In this document: positions 9,798 to 19,932 of the stretch, piece by piece
Layout: each line of letters opens with the position of its first letter
Numbering within the stretch: position 1 is the stretch's first letter
From: Lineus longissimus
Lineage: Eukaryota > Nemertea > Pilidiophora > Heteronemertea > Lineidae
Length of the DNA: 64,000 nucleotides
Assembly: GCF_910592395.1 (NCBI RefSeq)
Contig: NC_088324.1
Location: 15,526,953-15,590,952 of the forward strand
Reading direction: 5' to 3'
Notes under the pieces: generated by a model
Told to the model about the DNA's origin: nothing
The model's database searches: none
The model's input: only the letters and a program-made list of their open reading frames with translations
Position numbers and translations under genes: made by a program

Positions 9798-9869
9798 TCC
9801 CATATGGTCTAGCGGTTAGGATTTCTGGCTCTCACCCAGGAGGCCCGGGTTCAATTCCCGGTGTGGGAA
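9798..9869 (+). tRNA. tRNA-Glu (CTC), array copy 1
   Basis: 72 nt. The acceptor arms TCCCATA and TGTGGGA pair over seven positions, with A as discriminator base. The D arm has GTCTAGCGGTTAGGAT, the anticodon loop is CTCTCAC (anticodon CTC) in a TCTGG/CCAGG stem, and the T arm is CCGGGTTCAATTCCCGG. A TTTT Pol III stop lies at 9877-9880. It differs from copies 2 and 3 by one D-loop base (AGCGG for AGTGG). No CCA is encoded, as expected for a eukaryote. Confidence 0.95.
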
Positions 9870-9964
9870 CGCAATATTTTATGCTGTGTCTCATTTTCTT
9901 GGCAAAAATTTTCATTTTTCATGAGAAGGCCTAGTAAGAAATTGCTTAAATCGTTTCCATGCAA

Positions 9965-10036
9965 TCCCATATGGTCTAGTGGTTAGGATTTCTGGCTCTC
10001 ACCCAGGAGGCCCGGGTTCAATTCCCGGTGTGGGAA
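9965..10036 (+). tRNA. tRNA-Glu (CTC), array copy 2
   Basis: Complete 72-nt cloverleaf with the same arms as copy 1 and AGTGG in the D loop, the usual form of this tRNA. A TTTT terminator follows at 10044-10047. It delivers glutamate at GAG codons. Confidence 0.95.
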
Positions 10037-10129
10037 CGCAATATTTTATGCTGTATCTCATTTTCTTGGCAAAAATTTTCATTTTTCATGAGAAGCCCTA
10101 GTAAGAAATTGCTGAACATTTCCATGCAA

Positions 10130-10201
10130 TCCCATATGGTCTAGTGGTTAGGATTTCTGGCTCTCACCCAGGAGGCCCGGGTTCAATTCCCGGTGTGGGA
10201 A
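10130..10201 (+). tRNA. tRNA-Glu (CTC), array copy 3
   Basis: Identical to copy 2 over all 72 nt. Its 5' flank lacks two bases relative to the other units and the base after the gene is C in a CACAATATTTT context. The TTTT stop is at 10209-10212. Confidence 0.95.
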
Positions 10202-10254
10202 CACAATATTTTATGCTGTATCTCATTGTTCTTCACAAAAATTTTCATTTTGAT

Positions 10255-10558
10255 CCTTGAATACGTGTTTTGAGTCTTCACAGTTATGGACAAATAATTT
10301 CATTCGCCTCTAACCTGATCTTGATATCGATATTTATAATTTGGAAATCGATGTTACCAAATCCTCTGTCGTAATTTCTGAGAACGGATTACCCAATATC
10401 CTGGCCACTAATGTCAGAGCTTAAGACGACGGATAAAAATATAGCACCAATTAAATTATTTAATTTGTTCTCCTGACACATGTATGTCCCTAATAATGTT
10501 GATGGGTCCCGGAGGGAATGTTGCACTTGCTGATCGAATTCACGAGTGGTTCCGCCCT
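10255..10558. other. No gene seen
   Basis: About 300 bases of AT-rich sequence between the tRNA array and the inverted repeat. No open frame, repeat or RNA motif stands out. Confidence 0.5.
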
Positions 10559-10667
10559 GATCCTGTGATCGAGCATTGCCCGAGCATCGCCCGAGTGAGG
10601 GCCTGCCCTCCCCGAAAGGCGAGGGTGCATGCTCTCACTCGGGCAATGCTCGTACGATCACAGGATC
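10559..10667. repeat. 109-bp GC-rich imperfect inverted repeat
   Basis: The ends GATCCTGTGATCG and CGATCACAGGATC are exact reverse complements. Inside them AGCATTGCCCGAG pairs with CTCGGGCAATGCT, and GTGAGGGC...CCTC pairs imperfectly with GAGGGTGCATGCTCTCAC. The left arm carries an extra CATCGCCCGAG and the right arm an extra TACG. The whole would fold into one long bulged hairpin. Its GC content is well above its surroundings, suggesting an inserted fold-back element. Confidence 0.85.
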
Positions 10668-11500
10668 GTTGTATTTCGCGTACGCTCGGATGAATCTGTC
10701 TCTCATCGGCTCATCATATTGTCTGCATGAGCTGACCTCCTCTTGTGCCATGAAACACGTATGATCCATTTTTCTTGCGGATTTACGACGTTTTTTGGTT
10801 GGCGCAGCTCTGAACAAGATACCCAGCGCCACCACGAAACAAACCGAGGAACTAGCATGTAGTTTCTTAATGAGGCCGTAATGCCCAAAGACATGAATGC
10901 TTCGCTAATGGTCTGCAAATATTGCGCGAAAAACAGCAGAGAGTTCGAGAAGAATGGAAAATAATTCGTGATTAGACATATTCATCTGATGAAGGTTCTT
11001 AATACTGTATTGAACCGGGAGAGAATATACCCCGTGATGGACAATGGCTGGTAATTGGGATTCGAGGGTCGGCCCACCCCTTTAATGAAGGGGGTCTCAG
11101 CCAGATTAGCTGTGGCTTCATGCTGGTAGCTTTGCTGGACGAAAACCAGCAAAAAAATTAAATGCGCTGGACATTTGGCTCATTTTAGGCTTGCTATCCA
11201 CACGAATAAGTCTGATAAGAGATTCATGCTAGTGGAATTAACATTTTTGAATAGAAACTGTCAGAAAAAGCAAGAAACTCGCACTCTCTCCCAAACATTC
11301 TTGGCCCGAAGAAGAGCTAAACAGTTCTGGATATACTTTAATGGTGACATCGTGTTTTTAGGTTGAAAGGACTTCGACGAGGCAGCAGAGTACGATTCAC
11401 AGAATACCTAAGGTAAGAACAGTTCAGTCAAATGCACATTTTCCTTCATCAGATACGGGGTGCATCTTTACACAAGACACAGAAGGACCCAGTCACTATA
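10668..11500. other. No gene seen
   Basis: Several short open frames overlap here but none has an exon signature or recognisable domain. No RNA gene or repeat was recognised. Confidence 0.5.
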
Positions 11501-11820
11501 ATAATAATAATATTTATTGCACCCCCATAATTGGGGAAAAGAAATATACAAGTACAGTACATTCAAAGACAGTACATAGTAGTTTAAACTTATCAGTACA
11601 TAGTATAGTAAATTAAAATCACTTGAGCAAAGGCCTGGTCAGGGCCATATACATAAAATATATATAATGAAATTTAAAAACTCTTCAGTAAGAGCCTGGT
11701 CAGGGCCAACTCAGTTCCCCCATTATTGTAAGTAGGGGAGCAGAGGAGAGATCGAAGAGAGTCCACGACTCCGTCTGACATGGGCGCGGGCTCTCCCGCT
11801 CTCTCCTCCCCACCCCTGTT
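11501..11820 (-). mobile_element. 3' tail of a non-LTR-type retroelement, reversed
   Basis: On the minus strand this reads like a retroelement 3' UTR. A C/G-rich segment leads into two copies of TGGCCCTGACCAGGC (near 11695-11709 and 11632-11646), then CCCCAATTATGGGGGTGCAATAAATATTATTATTATTAT. The end has a polyadenylation-type AATAAA and a simple (ATT)n tail, typical of non-LTR elements. No reverse transcriptase frame is present, so this is a 5'-truncated copy. The family is not identified. Confidence 0.5.
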
Positions 11821-11923
11821 AAACTATATATATAAACTATACTATAAACTATACAATAAACTATACTATAAACTATACTATAAACTATAAACTATACTAT
11901 AAACTATACTATAAACTATACCA
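11821..11923 (+). repeat. AT-rich microsatellite, TATAAACTATAC-type units
   Basis: Around eight units of TATAAACTATAC with occasional shortened units (TATAAACTA). It adjoins the retroelement tail on the side away from its (ATT)n end. Confidence 0.9.
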
Positions 11924-14900
11924 TAAGAAGGTGCTCTCAGTACACGTATATAACGGTTTGTATGAGGTGGCGAGCGACATTGACCGCTTCCACGATTCTT
12001 GTTATCAGCTAATATTTGTGAGGATACTCGTCCTCTATTAAATTGCTATAGTGACAGAGAGAACGATTATCTGTTTCTGTTTATTCAGTGTGATCCATGC
12101 ATTCATGTAAAAAAGCACGTGAAAGTGACATTTTTCGTAAATTTCTGTCAATTCTGTTTATCTATTTTGACGCAACATGCCACCTTTTGGCCGGCGGTAA
12201 CAAAGTTCGACTACATCTCCAAGTGACTTGGTTGACTCAAATCATCAGTTTTCATTTGATCACGATATGGCCATTATTTCCTATCGTAAATATTTCAGTT
12301 CAATCTTTACCTGATAGATGGCATGAACAAAGCTTCATACGGGTCCCGTCCTGCCTTCGTGACGATGGTCCGTCATGTCATCCAGTCCTGTGATAGGCCT
12401 AATTTATTTACCTGTAGGCCTACGCGATACTCGTGAATCATCGTGTATGTGTACTCTTTATTCAGTCCAAAAAGATGAACATCCATACAGATGAAATAAC
12501 CTGCCAGGGCTTGGGCAAGAAGCATTTAGTAGCCATATTATGGTCTTCGGAGTTTGATATGCCGCTCGATGAAGGGTGTATTGAGAAGTCAGAGCGCTGA
12601 TTGTGGGATCCAAGGACACACTTGCTGGTCCGTTTGTCCATTGGCGAAACACCTACCAACCTAAACCATGGCAACTTATTTCTATCAGGAGAGGTTTTCT
12701 ACACCTCCCTGTTTCAAATAGAGCTATAAAATGCCTCAACAAGCTCAACCCGCTGGGGGAACCACCTCATTGAAACATGTATATGCTCCTCTATTATCTT
12801 ATAAGGCCCATTGTGGTCTGATGAATCAATCATCATACCCTCGAGCAAACACAAGCACAGACCTGGAGCTTTTAGTACAAAAACACAAGAACTTATAATT
12901 AACAAAACAATACTAATTAATCATGTTCCCAATGAGCTGATCTACAGGCAGGACTAATCACGTTGTTTGTTAGTTTATACAGTGATATTGTGGCCAACAA
13001 AAGGCGCGCGAACATTTGGGGGAAATATGTACTTAGGTACTTCTTAATTGGTCTATTCTTATTTCAATTAAGGCTGTACTAATCAGGGTATTGTGGATAG
13101 CAAGGCGGGGGCGAGTGCAGGCGTTAAGTATACTCGAATCATGGTTTCCGCTGCCTGTAGTTTAAGAAGAAATAAGAAATGAAAAACCGGTTTCTGTGAG
13201 TAGTGTTTTTGGGACACACTGTAAGCCTTCTAATTTACCAATGAAATCTCTTGCCTATTGAACCTAATGTGACAAAATGTGCTCTAAAAAGTGCCGACTG
13301 AGGACCTCTGTAACGGATACCTTAAGTTACCTAACAATGGGTGTATCACATGGACCTCTCGTCTGCTCAGCTCGACAATAAGGTTATGATATGATACCAC
13401 CACAAAGACGCGAAGATAGGAACCTGATCACCGGATGACGAGATCGATACAGATAGGATGGTATGTTGAGAACAATGGGGTGAGACGCTGGGTTTGTGAT
13501 GACAAGATAGTGGAGCAGACGCTGTAACCTTCATGAGCCGCACGAACACTTTTGGAAATTTTTTTTGTGGAAAACCTAAAACCCTGATCATTTTTGAAGA
13601 CAAGTGGAGTCTTACGCATTGATTGACGAGTTTTCCTATTTGAGATTATCGAGGAAGCTGAGTGTAAAAGCCCGTGTGTCTTTCGCGATTTCACATACAT
13701 GTACTTAGTCCGAGTTTCAAGCAACTCCCAACATCCAAGATGGCGTCCTATCGTCTGCCCCCGTAATCAATTTACCAACGACGGTCTCCAACGTGTCAAG
13801 TTGTCACCGTAGCCTCCGGTAATGTCTGCTAATCTAATCGCACAGTTTTAGACAGATTATCCCAAACCATTGATCAACAATTTAACCATATTTATCAGCA
13901 ATATTCTCGCGAGACGGTCACGAGGTTAACTGTAGACTGTCATCTTGATACATTTACGGGGTTATCTGCAGTCCAGTTATTGGATCGACCGTGCTGAGGA
14001 TGACAAAGCTGTGAGGTAATGACTTGTCGTGAAGATATTGGTTTGAGATTGGTGATAATGTGATTTGGAACCGAGGCCAGGGCGTCTGTCAACAGTGCAG
14101 GGATCGATTTTAAAGGGTGGGTCAAGATATACATGTATCTTTCTGTAGAGAATGACTGCAGGAATTGAGCGAGGAAGCTGTTTGGTATGTTGGCAGAGTT
14201 GGTTTGTTATGGCGAGGGTAAGATTTCATCATCGAGAATGGCCTCACACATGCTTGAGTTGTCTGAGGCATCCTGTCAGAGTCATTTTGGCATTGTGAAG
14301 TTACAAAGGTTTCGGAGGTTTGTGATGCGGAGTAGAGATAAGTTAGCAATTCACACTCGTCACTCAGTCTACTTGTCATATGTGTTGTATCTAGTTGTCC
14401 CTTGATCCGACCAAGGCAGTAAAGCTGACGGCGTCCGTCTCCCCCTGTCTGGCTTAGGAGAAGGGAATGAGCCAAAAATCAGATCTTCCTTACCATGTGG
14501 CTGCAGTATGAAGAAGGTTATGCAGCGAAAGAGACAGTGAACTTAAACCGATGGAACACGATAGAGTGCACACATCGACCCAACACGCTACTCGCCCACT
14601 GCCCTTACTTTGCGTAACTGATACTCTCCGTAGCGGCATGACTAAATCGATTTCTGATGAAGATGCTGCACCCAGTCATTGATCATTCAATCACCACACA
14701 ATAGAACGCTGTCACACCCGAACCCTGGCTGACCACAAGCCCCAACCACGCGACAATATATCACAACCAGGCTAACTGATAACTAAGACCGTTTTACCAG
14801 ACAACAATGCGACACGAACGCCTTAACCGAAAGTTCGATATTCCTGACCAATGTCACACATCACTCGGACAATGCCGGAGGAGTTGACCACAGTATCATA

Positions 14901-15111
14901 TTAGCTGGCCTTCTGATATAAAGTTACTTATTGGCTGTATTGGGTCAGTATTGGTCTGAATGGGCGGTCAAAGGTTCCCGAACCATATCTTACCAGGCAT
15001 GCCAGGACCAGATCAAAGCCGAAATTGTCCAGATCTGTCTTTGAAAACGTTCAGTGTGACTGGACCTGGTATCAATTGTTCGCCGAATCTAAAGTAAACT
15101 TTCTGAAAAAA
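11924..15111. other. No gene seen
   Basis: Ordinary non-coding sequence. Open frames reach about 117 codons on the minus strand (14122-14475) but lack an exon context, codon bias or domain. No RNA gene or repeat was recognised. Confidence 0.5.
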
Positions 15112-15157
15112 GCTGTGGTGTTTTATGATTGTATCATAAAACAGCCTACACCACAGC
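15112..15157. repeat. Bulged perfect-arm hairpin
   Basis: GCTGTGGTG + TTTTATGAT (15112-15129) is complementary to ATCATAAAA (15133-15141) and CACCACAGC (15149-15157). A 3-nt TGT forms the loop and a 7-nt one-sided bulge (CAGCCTA) interrupts the right arm. All 18 paired positions match. It is too short for a canonical miRNA precursor without extra flanking pairing. Confidence 0.85.
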
Positions 15158-15432
15158 CTTTAGTCTATCATTTACATCAGCTTCAGCTCCATTATACCAA
15201 TCGCCTCTGACCCAGATCTGTAAAGACCAATTCATATTAATAATAAACGAATAAATATTTGCTGTATCACTAACACATAATGTCTGTGGTATTAGGCGTC
15301 CATTAAGGTTCAAAGAAGTATCATGCCATTCCTCTATAAGGCCAATATGAAATGCTGTAGCATAATGGACTGATACCGAATGGGAGGCTCATTCATCTCT
15401 AAAAAAATCCTTGTCTGTCTACGGTCATGACT

Positions 15433-15624
15433 GACACAGTATACACGTACAAATTAAAACAATATGCGTTCCCACACCGGGAATCGAACCCGGGCCTCCT
15501 GGGTGAGAGCCAGAAATCCTAACCACTAGACACAGTATACACGTACAAATTAAAACAATATGCGTTCCCACACCGGGAATCGAACCCGGGCCTCCTGGGT
15601 GAGAGCCAGAAATCCTAACCACTA
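15433..15624 (-). repeat. 96-bp tandem duplication cutting through a tRNA-Glu gene
   Basis: GACACAGTATACACGTACAA begins at 15433 and again at 15529, and the two 96-bp units match along their length. The junction lies inside the tRNA, so one copy keeps a full gene and the other lost its 5' end. Multiple-of-three length leaves a spurious minus-strand open frame across both. Confidence 0.93.
15469..15531 (-). pseudogene. 5'-truncated tRNA-Glu (CTC) copy
   Basis: 63 nt matching the intact neighbour from the D arm to the 3' end. The first nine bases, forming the 5' acceptor strand, are replaced by the start of the next repeat unit, so no acceptor stem can form. The internal A-box is partly and the B-box fully intact, so Pol III could still start here. 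Confidence 0.9.
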
Positions 15625-15636
15625 GACCATATGGGA
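15565..15636 (-). tRNA. tRNA-Glu (CTC), isolated minus-strand copy
   Basis: Complete 72-nt cloverleaf with anticodon CTC. The T loop has TTCGATTCC where the array copies have TTCAATTCC, making this the more canonical gene. A TTTT terminator is at 15552-15555 on the minus strand. It lies 5.4 kb from the array, in the opposite orientation and with unrelated flanks apart from the first bases after the gene. Confidence 0.95.
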
Positions 15637-18343
15637 TTGCTGGTGAAGTTCTGCATTCTGTTTTTGGTGATGAACCCGACCACCCGCGTTGGATGTTTTG
15701 GGTCTTTGGCCACTCGAATCATCTTGATCCAAACGCTCACGACTCCGAAATGGCAACCTCTCGCAAGTTGATGTGGGGATGTTGTCGGGTCCCTTGGTTT
15801 GAAATTGAGATCCAGATAATTAGTTCATATAATTAGTTTACCAATTAGCAGACTATGACGTGTATTAGTCTTTAATGAATATAAACACCATAAGTTGACT
15901 TTCAACATTCCCGTTATTAACTCTGCTATAATAATATTTGCTCCAATCTCTATTCCTAGGGTTTTGGTAGACGGTCAATGCCGTGACAGTGTGAACCAGA
16001 AAGTGCATGAAGCGTTTCGCTAGAACCTGTTAATTAGCTAAACAACGGTCAAACCTGATCAAAAGCGCTATGTGCTGTCGACGTGTGCTAGATTCACTCC
16101 GAAAATTAACAAAAACAAACGGAACTGATCAGCATGAGCCATTATTAGTAGAAATGCACAAGTGATCCCCGTATGCTATTGGAACTCGTCATAGACAGAC
16201 CAACTCCTCTTCTTATTTGTGAGGACCTGTGTACTGAGTAAAAAGTTGTACTTCTGAAATACCAGGTGCAACATCTGTGTGTGTGCCTTGTCTTTGCCCA
16301 TATATATACATGCATTTCAGCAATTCAATTCGATAGATAGCTGGAGAGGCCGCGACTGAAGAGGGAAAACAGACTCACAAAATGTGTCAATCTATCTTTC
16401 AGCTTACCCCAAAAATAAGGGGAGACTCAGAAACAGAAAGACACTCAAAAACGTTACACCTCTCTGCTCTGAGTGCGAACCGACTCTGTCGCCAGCTCAT
16501 AATTCTAACGATTGGCGTCGCCACTGTCACTTTTGCCCATTCAGTTGAAAAGATGTTCTCGATTAAAAAACATTTACAATTATGCTGATTAAATATTTAT
16601 CGAGCGATAGAAGAATTGTTTGTTTGTGCGTACACTGTAACAATGGGCCATTGTCATTTATCGTATTGTTATTTCAATACTTTAAAACTGCTGCTTGTAA
16701 TTACATGCACTTTTGATAATTATTTTCTTAACCTGATAAACAAACAATTGGATGAAAAGGGACTACTTTAATATCATCTATTTGATCGCACGCTGACTAT
16801 AATGTGAGGAGCCAAACAAAAAACTGAAGCTGAACAACTTGGATTGTAATATCTAGATCAGATTGTGGTGGATGAGGGGATCGGGGTCATAATTTTCATT
16901 GAAGTGAACTGGGACTGGCCCATCCGGAGCATTCATACATATATATTTCCACCTTCCTGCACATCCTCAGAAATGCCAGCTCAACAATGGACTTCTAGCG
17001 TAACAATGGTGCAGTAACGCAACAATGGAGCTTCTTCCTTGAGAGGAAATTGGCCAAACGAACGCTTTCAATAATCATTGCTGGCTCTTCATTAATTTCC
17101 TTTCTTGTTAAAACATTTGGTTAATCTTCATTTCCACAAAGATCCAACAAAGGGATGGCTTTACGTCAATAAACAGACTGCTCACATCAATGTGAGCAGC
17201 ACAGCAATTGCGGCCTCAACTTGTTCTTCGCCTAGTCTATCTTGATTCAACAGGGACTATAGTCACTGTGGGTCGACTCTTTCCAAGAAGCACCTCAACG
17301 ATAGAAGGACAGAACTGAACCATCGTAGTATACTATATGTTCCTTTTCTTCTGATGTTATAATCTTGAGGAGGATTGGGATTACTAATCAGTAAAAAATG
17401 ATATTTAGAAATCCTCATAAGTGACGATTTGGTCAGGTTGGTGATTCAGTTTTAGCATGCACCCGATTTAACATGACAGGCCAATCCAATTATCGCTAGA
17501 TTATTCATTTCTAATACCGTTTCCTTGTTTTCGTTTCGACCCATTGCCTCATGCACTGGTTGGCGCTACCAGTGGGTGGCGTTCATGTGTGCACTCCAAT
17601 TTGGCCAATCGCTCCATTTGTTTTGTTTTAAATACAACATCCCCCCTGTGTTTTTATTGCACTTTTATACTTATCACTCTTAGCAAAGTGAGCCTTGAAC
17701 GTGTGTTACTGGGCACTACAGCTCCTTTTTCTTAGACCATCGAAACAACTTGACAAGAAGGAAAACAAAATCGCAATTCTGGGGGTTGCAGCTCTTCAAT
17801 TTGTCCCGTCCGAGAGCGTCTTCGTCACACTGGAGCAGGGCGTTCCTTTAACGTGAGGGTTGCACAATGAAAACAGTCATTTATTTCCTGTATAAAACCT
17901 TGCAGTACATGAATATCAATAATACATCCACTAATTAAAAGCACTATCGATTAAACGTAAATCGGCAAATTTACACACGTCAATCAAATGATTAATTAAA
18001 TTATCCTTGGTTCGTGTCTTAATAATGTTGAAGCGGAGATGAAATACATGTAATGACAAAGGCCCGTCAAACACTCGAGAGAAAACCAAACAAGTCGCCA
18101 GAACTTGGTGACAGGTTGTATGGTTTGTGCGGCTGCCGTTGGCCCCTAATATAGCAACAAACAGCCCAGAAAAATACTGATGGAAGGTCATGGATGAACA
18201 AATAACAGCCGATTTTAGAGCTTTTAGACTTCAAAAAATTGGGTTTGTCTCAAAGCGCTTCAAAACAACTATCATGGGGTGATAGGGGATACCAAATACA
18301 GCGCAGGACCGCTGAACTGGACCCGTGAAGGACGAGGCAGCGG
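15637..18343. other. No supported gene
   Basis: A 68-codon frame starts with ATG at 16382, about 80 bases after a TATATATA, and has one hydrophobic stretch, but nothing else supports it. The rest is AT-rich non-coding sequence. Confidence 0.45.
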
Positions 18344-18395
18344 CAGGTTCGAACCCAAGACTCAACCGCGCTCTATGGCGAGATCACTAAGAAAG
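18344..18395 (-). repeat. tRNA-derived SINE head
   Basis: On the minus strand: TTAGTGATCTCGCCATAGAG (A-box side), then GCGGTTGAGTCTTGGGTTCGAACCTG with a near-consensus B-box. The spacing suits an internal Pol III promoter. No acceptor stem pairs. The body and 3' end were not delimited. Confidence 0.5.
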
Positions 18396-19569
18396 TAGCT
18401 ATTGATACAATATAGAAAGAGTCTGCCAAGAAGCAAGCAGAACACTGCATAGCCTCAAGCCTCAAGCAACCAAAAGAAAATACGATGTTTTCGTCAAGTA
18501 TCCTTAACTCTGCAGTGTCCTAGGTCATACATATCACACATTCTCATGTCTAGTCCCTAGGAAGGGCCTATCATTTATTCACACTTAAATTTGAGCTGAA
18601 GAATTTATGCCAGTTCAGATGATGATGCGTCAACTACAGAGACTGAACAAATTCTCCAATGTTTGCATCCATTATTCTTCACTTCGCCGAGCCTGGGGTC
18701 TCGCAGATTACTCAATCCTCTAATGACACTCTCATAACTTGTACCTAGATCTATAAAGGGCCTATTATTAATTCACAGCAGTAATGATCCCTTAAAGCGT
18801 CAATTAAGTTACAGCGAGTGCTCTGGAGAAACCCAGTAAAATCGATATAAGTTATACTCCCTTGCGCGCTAATGGTTGAGCCCAAATGCCTATTATCCGC
18901 GCTATGGTTCGTCCATTGCGAGGGGTGGATTTTCTGTTGGCTCCATTCATGAGTCACTGCAGAGAATGCACATGACAGTTGAGTGTATATCGGCAAAGTG
19001 AGAGGTCGTCTGTCTATGACCAAGTGAGATTGTCAACATCTCCTCTATTTGATAATCCTAAGGATAAATAGAAATACAATTAAGTCTATACCCATTCGGA
19101 TACAAATCTTCCCTTGACATTCAGATTGTCGTAGCCGGGTTTGGCTGATTTTTTTTGTGCTGGCCCGTTTAGGAATTTAACATCACTGACTTGGAGAGAG
19201 GGAGGGACGTAACTTTCAAGGTAATTAGTGTTTTTGTAATTAGAGTAGTCTAGAAGGTGGCAGTGTCTTGTTCACAGGGCAATAATGCTCATCTCTTGAT
19301 CAGTGGAAGGTGACCGTTGATTGGCAACTGATGCTGGTTGTCATAGAGATTTCAAATCGTGATGCCATGGCGATACATCGTTGACTTTGGGTTGTTTCTG
19401 ACATGCTTGAAACAGGGTCAGCCTAAGGCTTTCAATCCTTCTCACAATCGGTTGTATTGACTTTCACATCCTCGTCGCCTTTTAACGAAGGAAGCTTGGT
19501 ACCACGACGGATGGTGCAAGGAATGGGTCGTCCAGCAACAGTCAAATGCATCGTGTGGGATCCGTGAAC
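18396..19569. other. No gene seen
   Basis: AT-rich sequence with GCCTCAAGCCTCAAGC (short direct repeat near 18450) and nothing else recognisable. Confidence 0.45.
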
Positions 19570-19725
19570 ATGTTAAACACATTCCGGTCAATGGTAGAGT
19601 ATGCGCTGGTTCTATGCGTACTGTTCAGCTTGCATGCTGGCTGCGGCGGCATGGACCTGCGAGCTATATCCCGCTGGGTAGCACACTATGCAGGTTATCC
19701 GAGCCTCTTTGAACAGCTGAAGTAG
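19570..19725 (+). CDS. Candidate small secreted peptide ORF (51 codons)
   Basis: An ATG with A at position -3 opens 51 codons to TAG. The first part, MVEYALVLCVLFSLHAGCGG (residues 8-27), is a convincing signal-peptide core with small residues at its end. A second Met begins a 24-residue tail containing AISRWVAHYAGYPSLFEQLK. There is no dibasic processing site and no Cys pattern in the tail. A minus-strand frame overlaps its end. No promoter or polyadenylation signal was recognised. Signal-like hydrophobic runs occur by chance in AT-rich DNA, so this is only a candidate; it could also be the first exon of a larger gene. Confidence 0.25.
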   Translation: MLNTFRSMVEYALVLCVLFSLHAGCGGMDLRAISRWVAHYAGYPSLFEQLK

Positions 19726-19919
19726 TAAACAGCTTGCTCTATCAGCTCTTGGTTGGCAATGCTATCAAATTCAGCTTCTTCTTGTCCTTGGGATGTCAGG
19801 CTCAGGGTCATGCAGTAGCCTAATGCCAACAGTCGTCGAAGGCAGTCCTCGTTTGTCTCAATACAAAGGTTAGCCTCTGGAACAGGGGCATGGGCCTGCC
19901 GTGGGTGGATGGTCACTTG

Positions 19920-19932
19920 CCCCCCCCCCCCC
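19920..19932 (+). repeat. Poly-C run of 13
   Basis: Thirteen consecutive C. Such runs are prone to length errors in sequencing and assembly, so frames crossing it are unreliable. Confidence 0.9.

Larger units (their letters stand above)
9754..10254 (+). repeat. Tandem array of three 165-167-bp tRNA-Glu units
   Basis: Each unit has a 5' flank ATGAGAAGGCCTAGTAAGAA, a complete tRNA-Glu gene, and a 3' flank CAATATTTTATGCTG running into TCATT...CTT...AAAAATTTTCATTT. Units start at 9754, 9921 and 10088. Flanks are conserved as well as the genes, so the array arose by recent unequal tandem duplication. Confidence 0.92.

Noticed and set aside
15425-15622. Minus-strand frame with an apparent protein repeat.
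   Set aside because: It is the tRNA-Glu sequence translated across the 96-bp duplication.
16382-16588. 68-codon ATG frame about 80 bases after a TATATATA.
   Set aside because: Only a short hydrophobic segment supports it; TATA-like runs are common in this AT-rich DNA.
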